Of a stretch of DNA of 11,883 nucleotides, positions 7,209 through 11,883 are shown piece after piece (within the stretch, counting starts at the first letter, position 1; each line of letters starts with the position of its first letter). The position numbers were made by a program, and so were the translations under genes. The stretch is from the NCBI GenBank assembly GCA_052033935.1, contig JBPOJE010000067.1, positions 1 to 11,883 on the forward strand. The letters run 5' to 3'. This DNA is from JAGVUD01 sp052033935. GTDB lineage: Bacteria; Armatimonadota; UBA5829; DSUL01. Below the pieces are notes generated by a model. The model had not been told where the DNA came from. It searched no databases and saw nothing but the letters and a program-made list of their open reading frames with translations.

Positions 7209-9713
7209 CTATCCGGACTTGCCTGCTTTCTCCTTCTTCTTGCCCTTCGGCGGTGCCGGCTTGGCAGCGATGACCTTCTCCGCCTCCTCGGTGTTCGGAA
7301 TCCGTTCGAGCGAAGCCAGCTCGTCGCCGCTGTCGAGATTCATCAGCCGAACGCCCTGCGTGCTGCGGCCGATGCTTCGAACTTCGTTGACCCGGAAGCG
7401 AATGATGATCCCGTTTCGAGAGATCATCAAAACCCTGTCCTCGGGCAGCACCACCTGTGTGCTGACGATCTTGCCGGTCTTGGCGGTGATGTTCATGGTG
7501 CGGAGGCCCTTGCCGCCGCGCTTCTGGCTCCGGTACTGCTCCAGGACAGTGCGCTTGCCGTGGCCCCGCTCAGTTGCGACGAGAAGTTCGGCCTTTGGGC
7601 GGACCAGTCCCATCCCGACGACACGGTCACCCGCATCGAGCTTAATCCCGCGAACCCCGCCCGCGGCGCGGCCGGTGGATCGGACATCGTTCTCCGAGAA
7701 GCGTATGCTCATGCCGTTGTGCGTCACGAGCACGATCTCGCTGTCGCCCTCGGTGATCTCCACCCAGCGCAGTTCGTCGTCTTCATCGAGGTCGAACGCC
7801 CGCAACCCGTTGGTGCGGATGTTCTGGAAGGCGGCCATGTCAATCCGTTTGACTTCGCCCTGAACAGTCGCCATCACGAGGTACCGCTTCTCCTCGCTCT
7901 TCAGTTCGCGCGTCGGCACCGTTGCCGTGATAATCTCTCCCGGCTCGATGTTGATCAGGTTGATGATGGCCACCCCCATCGCCTGACGCGAGGTCTGCGG
8001 CACTTCATAGGCCTTCAGCCGGTACACGCGCCCCCTGTTGCTGAAGAAGAGGATGTAGTCGTGTGTGGTAGCAACGAATAGCTTTTCGACAGTGTCCTCT
8101 TCCTTCGTGTTGGCGCCGATGATACCCCGGCCGCCCCTGCGCTGTGACCTGTAGGTGTCAATCGGAACCCGCTTGATGTACCCATCGCGCGTGATTGTGA
8201 GGATCGTCTCTTCCTCGGGAATGAGGTCTTCCTCGCCGATCTCCTCTGCTTCCATCGCGATGATGCGCGTGCGGCGGTCATCGCCGTACTTGTCGCGGAT
8301 TGCGCGAAGCTCGGTCTTGATGACGTTGCGGATTTTCCCGGTGCAGCTGAGCAGATCGTCGAAGAAAGCGATTCTCTGCAGTAGGCCACGGAACTCTTCC
8401 TCTACACGCTCTCGCTCGAGAGCGGTGAGCTGGCGGAGCTGCATCGCAAGAATGGCATCGGCCTGAATCTGCGTGAGGCCGAAGCGCCGCATCATCTCTT
8501 TCCGTGCCTCCTCAGCGTTCTTCGAGCTTCGGATGAGAGCGATGATCTCGTCCAAGAAGTGGATGGCAATCCGCAGGCCTTCGAGTATGTGGGCGCGATC
8601 TCGGGCGCGCCTCAGCTCCCAGAGACTCCGGCGGCGGATAACGTCTTCGCGGTGCGCGATGTAATACTCGAGCACCTGCTTCAGATTGAGCAGGCGCGGC
8701 TGGCGGTCCACCAGCGCAAGCATGATGACTCCGAAGTTACTCCGGAGCGATGTATGCTTGATAAGGTAATTGAGAATCTTGCGGGGGTGCGCATCGCGAC
8801 GAAGCTCGATGACGACGCGCATGCCCGAGCGGTCGGAAAAGTCGTTGATGTCCGTGATGCCGTCGAGCTTCTTCGACTTGACATGCTCGGCGATGTCCTC
8901 GATGAGGCGCTTCTTAACGACCTGGTAGGGAAGCTCGGTGATGACGATGCTCGAACGACCGCCCTCAGTCGTCTCGATGGTCACCTCGCCCTGCATGGTG
9001 ATCTGGCCACGGCCGGTCTCGTAGGCCCGCTGAATGCCCCTGGACCCCAGAATCACACCCGCCGTCGGGAAGTCCGGCCCCTTGATGAACTCCATCAGCT
9101 TGGCGATTGAGGCGTCGGGGTTGTCAATCAGATAGGTGATTCCGTTGATCAGCTCGGTAAGATTGTGCGGCGGGATGTTCGTCGCCATTCCCACGGCGAT
9201 CCCGGCGCTGCCATTGGCAAGCAGGTTCGGGAAACCCGCGGGAAACACGACTGGCTCGATGCGGGTCTGGTCGTAGGTGTCCGCCCAGTCCACGGTGTCC
9301 TTCTCGATGTCCGCCATCAGCTCTATTGCGAGCGGTGCCAGCCGCGCCTCTGTGTACCGCATTGCGGCAGGCGGATCGGCGTCAATGGAGCCAAAGTTCC
9401 CCTGCCCGTCCACCAGCGGGTAACGCAGGTTGAAGTCCTGCGCCAGGCGCACGAGAGTCGGGTAGATGACTTCGGTGCCGTGCGGATGGTAGTTGCCCTG
9501 AGTTTCGCCGCAGACCTTGGCGCACTTGACGTGCGCCGAGTTGGGGTTGACGCCGAGTTGGCGCATTGCGTAGAGAATCCGGCGCTGCACCGGTTTGAGG
9601 CCGTCTTTCACATCGGGAAGAGCTCTCGATACGATGACGCTCATCGCGTAATCGAGATAAGAGCGCTTCATCTCATCTTCGATGTTGACCTCAAATATGT
9701 CCCTGGAAATCAT
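7209..9713 (-). CDS. gyrA: DNA gyrase subunit A
   Basis: Type IIA topoisomerase subunit A; with GyrB it introduces negative supercoils using ATP. 834 residues (E. coli 875). The breakage-reunion domain occupies about 1-490, with catalytic Tyr120 in AAMRYTEARL; the beta-pinwheel follows, with the GyrA-box QRRGGRG at 524-530, which identifies GyrA rather than ParC. A second box-like QKRGGKG lies at 730-736. The C-terminus ends in a short Lys-rich tail. The quinolone-determining region reads GTEVIYP (79-85): Glu81 and Pro85 replace E. coli Ser83 and Asp87. The ATG at 9713 is supported by alignment of the NIEDEMKRSYLDYAMS start (10-25); its nearest Shine-Dalgarno candidates are badly placed (GGAG one base away, GAGG ten away) and a 28-codon frame overlaps the start. 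First large gene of the operon with lexA and the SRPBCC gene; gyrB is not in the window. Confidence 0.98.
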   Translation of the reverse strand: MISRDIFEVNIEDEMKRSYLDYAMSVIVSRALPDVKDGLKPVQRRILYAMRQLGVNPNSAHVKCAKVCGETQGNYHPHGTEVIYPTLVRLAQDFNLRYPLVDGQGNFGSIDADPPAAMRYTEARLAPLAIELMADIEKDTVDWADTYDQTRIEPVVFPAGFPNLLANGSAGIAVGMATNIPPHNLTELINGITYLIDNPDASIAKLMEFIKGPDFPTAGVILGSRGIQRAYETGRGQITMQGEVTIETTEGGRSSIVITELPYQVVKKRLIEDIAEHVKSKKLDGITDINDFSDRSGMRVVIELRRDAHPRKILNYLIKHTSLRSNFGVIMLALVDRQPRLLNLKQVLEYYIAHREDVIRRRSLWELRRARDRAHILEGLRIAIHFLDEIIALIRSSKNAEEARKEMMRRFGLTQIQADAILAMQLRQLTALERERVEEEFRGLLQRIAFFDDLLSCTGKIRNVIKTELRAIRDKYGDDRRTRIIAMEAEEIGEEDLIPEEETILTITRDGYIKRVPIDTYRSQRRGGRGIIGANTKEEDTVEKLFVATTHDYILFFSNRGRVYRLKAYEVPQTSRQAMGVAIINLINIEPGEIITATVPTRELKSEEKRYLVMATVQGEVKRIDMAAFQNIRTNGLRAFDLDEDDELRWVEITEGDSEIVLVTHNGMSIRFSENDVRSTGRAAGGVRGIKLDAGDRVVGMGLVRPKAELLVATERGHGKRTVLEQYRSQKRGGKGLRTMNITAKTGKIVSTQVVLPEDRVLMISRNGIIIRFRVNEVRSIGRSTQGVRLMNLDSGDELASLERIPNTEEAEKVIAAKPAPPKGKKKEKAGKSG

Positions 9714-9796
9714 TCTCCGGCCGCCTCTTCCGCATCCGTGCGCGGCCGCCGGGCAGAAGCCGCGGCCGGGCCGTCACTGGTCATTTGTCCAAACAT
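9710..9796 (-). CDS. Possible 28-residue leader peptide ahead of gyrA
   Basis: An ATG at 9796 opens a 28-codon frame whose TGA (9712-9710) overlaps the gyrA ATG as ATGA, the usual geometry of translational coupling. GAGGA sits four bases before this ATG. The product would be Ala- and Glu-rich with an Arg pair and no recognisable domain. The frame starts only about 5-8 bases after the predicted transcription start and its ATG lies inside the LexA-like operator. It may set gyrA translation rather than act as a peptide. It is short and could be accidental. Confidence 0.3.
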   Translation of the reverse strand: MFGQMTSDGPAAASARRPRTDAEEAAGE

Positions 9797-9802
9797 CTGT
9801 TC
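9791..9802 (-). promoter_or_regulatory. LexA-type operator (SOS box) at the gyrA-lexA promoter
   Basis: Read on the minus strand the site is GAACAGATGTTT. It satisfies every core position of the Gram-positive LexA consensus as I know it (GAAC-R-N-R-Y-GTT-Y); the flanking C residues of the longer form are not matched. It lies 7 bases downstream of the -10 box, over the expected transcription start, where a bound repressor would block polymerase. The LexA encoded downstream has a Bacillus-like recognition helix, so the site and the protein fit each other. Binding is inferred. Confidence 0.6.
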
Positions 9803-9808
9803 CTCGGC

Positions 9809-9838
9809 ATTATACCCGCCGCCAGGGGCCCGCGTCAA
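9809..9838 (-). promoter_or_regulatory. Sigma-70-like promoter of the gyrA-lexA operon
   Basis: On the minus strand TTGACG (9838-9833) and TATAAT (9814-9809) are separated by 18 bases, close to the ideal housekeeping promoter. The start would be at about 9801-9804, giving a leader of about 90 bases before gyrA. No comparable promoter is visible in the 62-base gyrA-lexA gap. Confidence 0.75.
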
Positions 9839-9873
9839 TCGCGGCGCACCCCGGCGAAAGGCCATCCTGGCAC

Positions 9874-9904
9874 AAAAAAACAGGGGCACCGCTGGATGCC
9901 CCTG
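9874..9904 (-). terminator. Intrinsic terminator of the NlpC/P60 gene
   Basis: On the minus strand CAGGGGCA pairs perfectly with TGCCCCTG (arms 9904-9897 and 9888-9881) around an 8-base loop and is followed directly by seven T. It starts 29 bases after the endopeptidase stop codon and cleanly separates that gene from the gyrA promoter. Confidence 0.92.
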
Positions 9905-9933
9905 CGATCGAAATTGGACTGAAAGGTTCGTGC

Positions 9934-10881
9934 CTACTTGACCCGCCTGCCGCCCGCGAACCGGCTGGCGTAATAGCCCGAGTTCAGACTGTCCACCTTC
10001 ACGCCTCCGCGCACGTTGCTGGCGTGTATAAACTTGCCGTTGCCGGTGTACACGCCCACATGCCCCACTTTGCGGCCCCTGGTTGAGAAGAACACGAGAT
10101 CGCCGGGTTTGAGGCTGCTCTTCGAGACGGCGGTACCGGTGCGTGCCTGCGCCGCCGAACTGTGCGGCAACGAGACGCCATGCTTGGCATAAACATAACG
10201 GGTGAAGCCGCTGCAATCGAAGCCGCCGCGCGAGGTTCCACCGAAGCGATATCGCGCGCCCTGCTGGGCATACGCCGTCCGCAAAACGCCGGATGACGAC
10301 GAGGACGATGACGCTTTAGCGGAACGGGACGACGCCGACGATGCCAGCTTCTTTGCAGAGGATGCCTTCGCTATTGCCGCGCTCGATGAGGCGGGCTTCT
10401 TCGCGGCCGGTGCCGGCTTTGCGACGCTCGCGGGTTTTGTGACCTTGCACAGGTAATCCCCCACCCAGCCGGTCTGCCCACCCGGAGTTGTCACCTGCAG
10501 CCAGTGCCACTTGCACTGAGAAACTTTTACTTTTGTGCCCGCCGGAAGCGTACTTAACTTGCGGCTGCTGGCGCTCGGTTCGGCGCGCAGAGGGGCAGCT
10601 TTTGCGACAACTGCCGATTTGCCGGCAGTGGAGACGCTTTTCGACCCGGAAACTGAACTGCTGCTGGGGATGGTGAGCTTTCTGCCAAGCGGCAGAACAG
10701 AAGTGGAGTGGAGGCCATTTGCGCTGGCGATTGCCTCCGCGGGCACTCCGTACCGCTTCCCAAGGGTCCAGAGTGTATCGCCTTTACTGATTGTGTGAAC
10801 GCGCGCGTCCGCTGATACTACTACGGCGGCTAAAAGGACCGCCGTCAGCAATCCTTGCACCGTGAGTCTCTTGGGCGTCAA
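9934..10881 (-). CDS. Secreted LysM-SH3-NlpC/P60 peptidoglycan endopeptidase
   Basis: Predicted exported cell-wall hydrolase, 315 residues, cutting stem peptides of peptidoglycan (typically the D-Glu to diamino-acid bond in this family). Order: signal peptide (about 1-26, Ala-Asp-Ala-Arg end), LysM glycan-binding domain (about 28-72), bacterial SH3 domain (about 90-147), a Ser/Ala/Lys-rich flexible linker (about 150-198) and a C-terminal NlpC/P60 domain (about 200-310). The Cys-His-His triad is visible: Cys223 (FDCSGF), His274 (KVGHVGVY) and His286 (FIHAS). The start is a TTG at 10881: AAGGAAGGAAG stands seven bases upstream, no in-frame ATG exists nearby, and the signal peptide begins at once. 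It has its own promoter, a leader of about 120 bases and a terminator, so it is a single-gene unit. Confidence 0.93.
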   Translation of the reverse strand: MTPKRLTVQGLLTAVLLAAVVVSADARVHTISKGDTLWTLGKRYGVPAEAIASANGLHSTSVLPLGRKLTIPSSSSVSGSKSVSTAGKSAVVAKAAPLRAEPSASSRKLSTLPAGTKVKVSQCKWHWLQVTTPGGQTGWVGDYLCKVTKPASVAKPAPAAKKPASSSAAIAKASSAKKLASSASSRSAKASSSSSSSGVLRTAYAQQGARYRFGGTSRGGFDCSGFTRYVYAKHGVSLPHSSAAQARTGTAVSKSSLKPGDLVFFSTRGRKVGHVGVYTGNGKFIHASNVRGGVKVDSLNSGYYASRFAGGRRVK

Positions 10882-11000
10882 GACATCACTTCCTTCCTTG
10901 TTGTTTTCCTGCTGTCACGCGAACACATAAGCCACTAGCGGCCTCTGCGCCCATCACGCGACAGGAGGCGGGTCCGAAAGGTCACGACCTGCCAAACCTT
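10882..11000 (-). promoter_or_regulatory. Long, possibly structured 5' leader of the NlpC/P60 gene
   Basis: About 120 bases separate the predicted transcription start from the TTG. On the minus strand CTGTCGCG (10964-10957) pairs with CGCG and ACAG of CGCGTGACAG (10921-10912), leaving a 2-base bulge; inside it GCCG/TGGC forms a small hairpin with loop CTAG. A 5' hairpin (AAGG/CCTTT type, about 11000-10970) is possible. Cell-wall hydrolase genes are often controlled by c-di-AMP riboswitches, but I could not find the conserved blocks of that class here, so I name no class. Confidence 0.35.
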
Positions 11001-11004
11001 CGGC

Positions 11005-11033
11005 AGTATAGTCCCAGACTCCTCTCATGTCAA
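11005..11033 (-). promoter_or_regulatory. Near-consensus sigma-70 promoter of the NlpC/P60 gene
   Basis: On the minus strand TTGACA (11033-11028, perfect) and TATACT (11010-11005, one mismatch) are exactly 17 bases apart. The start would be near 10998-11000. It is the strongest-looking promoter in the window and suggests abundant, probably constitutive, transcription unless the leader limits it. Confidence 0.8.
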
Positions 11034-11044
11034 GACGCGAGGGC

Positions 11045-11076
11045 AAAAAGAACCAGCGCTCCGGAGAAAGAGCCGG
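11045..11076 (-). terminator. Imperfect terminator after the small membrane-protein gene
   Basis: On the minus strand CCGGCTC (11076-11070) can pair with GAGC, then C and GG, of GAGCGCTGG (11061-11053) with two single-base bulges, followed by TTCTTTTT (11052-11045). It lies 12 bases after the stop of the small membrane protein and just before the next promoter, where a terminator is expected. The stem is weak. Confidence 0.4.
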
Positions 11077-11088
11077 GTGCGGAAGGAG

Positions 11089-11418
11089 CTAATCGGATGT
11101 GGACGCCGGAGCGCGGGCTTCGGCCGCAGGCTGCGGCTCGGCAGCGGAATCACTAACGGCGGGATGGTGTATGAGCGACCCGTACAGCAGAATGCCCTTG
11201 CTCGCGATGAGCGAGCCAGCCACGCACATAGCCAACAGAAACGCCAGCCGGACGATAACCGTCACGAGGTGGGAAACAAGACCTTCCGTGCCTGAGCCCG
11301 TGAACCCGGGTTCCTCGAATACGCGCCAACCCAGCACAAAGACGTAAACAAGCATGGCGATGCCGCCAAGAAAGACCAGAAGACCGATCGTACGTCCGAC
11401 TAACTGCGATATCCTCAT
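11089..11418 (-). CDS. Small two-helix membrane protein of unknown function
   Basis: From the ATG at 11418 the product has 109 residues. Two hydrophobic segments are clear: about 9-32 (TIGLLVFLGGIAMLVYVFVL) and about 53-82 (VTVIVRLAFLLAMCVAGSLI, then a Gly-Ile-Leu-Leu-Tyr end). The polar loop between them contains a Glu-Glu-Pro-Gly turn, and the C-terminus is a Pro/Ala/Glu-rich tail. I do not recognise the family. The frame is open further upstream (to 11535), but that part is not hydrophobic and overlaps the integrase frame, so the ATG next to the first helix is preferred. This ATG overlaps the stop of the upstream integrase frame (ATGA). No good Shine-Dalgarno is visible. It is followed by a weak terminator. 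Confidence 0.6.
   Translation of the reverse strand: MRISQLVGRTIGLLVFLGGIAMLVYVFVLGWRVFEEPGFTGSGTEGLVSHLVTVIVRLAFLLAMCVAGSLIASKGILLYGSLIHHPAVSDSAAEPQPAAEARAPASTSD
11302..11313. repeat. Perfect 12-base palindrome GAACCCGGGTTC
   Basis: The sequence is identical on both strands and fits GAAC-N4-GTTC, the bare core of a Gram-positive LexA site. It lies about 105 bases inside the small membrane-protein gene, codes for Glu-Pro-Gly-Phe, and its GC-only centre is unlike known strong SOS boxes (purine and pyrimidine around the centre). Confidence 0.3.
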
Positions 11419-11883
11419 CGTTTGGAGTAGCTCGTATCCTTTCGCGCCTCGACGCGGCCCGGGCTGAGCCGCTCCAACAGTAAACCAGAATCCGCCAGAA
11501 ATATCGACACCCCACCCCGTATCGGCCGCGGGCATTCGCCATGTTTGGCACGCGCGGACGGCTTGGTTCGGGCCACCCGTACTGCCTCACGGGTAATCGT
11601 ACCGTAGCTCAGGGTCTCCTGGAGCCTGTGGACGAGTTCGGTGATGGCTCGGATAAGCGCGGCAGGGTTCAGGCGTTCGTAGGTCTGCCTCAGGCAATCC
11701 TTTGTCTTTTCCGGGACATCGTTGCGCTCCAAGTGCCTCTGTGCGGGTGTTCTGGCGGAATCATAGAGCCGCTGGACCTTGGCGCCATGCCTTGTCTTGG
11801 AGACAAGCTTGCGCGAGGGTTGGCAGTAGTTCTGATAGTCGGCAGGCAGCTTCCAGATCTGACGGAGGCGGGCGAGCTGCGCT
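11415..11883 (-). CDS. Partial integrase/transposase, C-terminal part
   Basis: The frame is open from the right window edge (first full codon at 11882) to TGA at 11417-11415. The visible 155 residues begin AQLARLRQIWKLPADYQNY and continue with Lys-Leu-Val, then GAKVQRLYDSARTP and a Tyr-Glu-Arg-Leu-Asn-Pro segment. As I recall it, this matches the C-terminal region, after the DDE catalytic core, of integrase-core (rve) transposases common in environmental bacteria. The catalytic domain would lie outside the window. The last 50-60 residues look less family-like and overlap the small membrane protein by four bases, so the end may be decayed or readthrough sequence. I cannot tell whether the element is intact, and I see no terminal inverted repeat. 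Confidence 0.55.
   Translation of the reverse strand, partial: AQLARLRQIWKLPADYQNYCQPSRKLVSKTRHGAKVQRLYDSARTPAQRHLERNDVPEKTKDCLRQTYERLNPAALIRAITELVHRLQETLSYGTITREAVRVARTKPSARAKHGECPRPIRGGVSIFLADSGLLLERLSPGRVEARKDTSYSKR

Noticed and set aside
7134..8081. 315-codon frame on the + strand opposite lexA/gyrA
   Set aside because: It lies wholly antisense to conserved lexA and gyrA codons, has no domain or plausible start signal, and is explained by GC-rich codon use.
8559..9941. Further + strand frames of 183 and 258 codons opposite gyrA
   Set aside because: They mirror the gyrA coding frame and encode no recognisable protein.
10882..11000. c-di-AMP (ydaO-type) riboswitch assignment
   Set aside because: The conserved blocks of that class are not visible, so only an unclassified leader is reported.
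1..11883. CRISPR array or defence cluster
   Set aside because: No regularly spaced direct repeats and no Cas or defence-type proteins are seen.

Overview
The window is GC-rich bacterial DNA (roughly 60 % G+C by eye) with tightly packed, mostly housekeeping genes. I cannot fix the taxon. Several traits point away from Proteobacteria and fit an environmental lineage such as Armatimonadota or a neighbouring phylum: a LexA whose recognition helix looks like the Bacillus type, a GyrA with a non-proteobacterial quinolone pocket, a stand-alone SpoIID-type protein, and an MsmEFG-type sugar importer. This placement is a low-confidence inference.

Left half (+ strand). Positions 195-1655 encode a CPA2-type cation/proton antiporter behind a recognisable sigma-70 promoter. 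Next comes a three-gene ABC importer (1724-4718): a lipoprotein substrate-binding protein and two permeases, joined by 4-base overlaps, with no ATPase in the window. A tRNA-Pro(CGG) at 4784-4860 has its own extended -10 promoter and an intrinsic terminator. That terminator runs into the 5' end of a SpoIID/LytB-like cell-wall gene that ends at 6139.

Right half (- strand, read right to left). A C-terminal piece of an integrase/transposase enters from the window edge (to 11415) and touches a small two-helix membrane protein (11089-11418). A secreted LysM-SH3-NlpC/P60 endopeptidase (9934-10881) follows, with a near-consensus promoter (TTGACA-N17-TATACT), a leader of about 120 bases and a clear terminator. 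The last unit is an apparent operon, gyrA-lexA-SRPBCC (9713 down to 6085), which meets the SpoIID gene tail to tail with a 55-base overlap.

The most interesting signal is at the head of that operon. A TTGACG-N18-TATAAT promoter is followed, over its likely start point, by GAACAGATGTTT, which fits the Gram-positive LexA operator core. lexA has no visible promoter of its own, so LexA may control itself, gyrA and the SRPBCC gene from this one site, tying gyrase supply to the SOS response. Both gyrA and lexA also start inside short overlapping reading frames that hold the better-placed ribosome-binding site, which suggests translational coupling. The GyrA quinolone pocket is atypical (Glu81 and Pro85 at the positions of E. 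coli Ser83 and Asp87). All of this is read from sequence and is testable.
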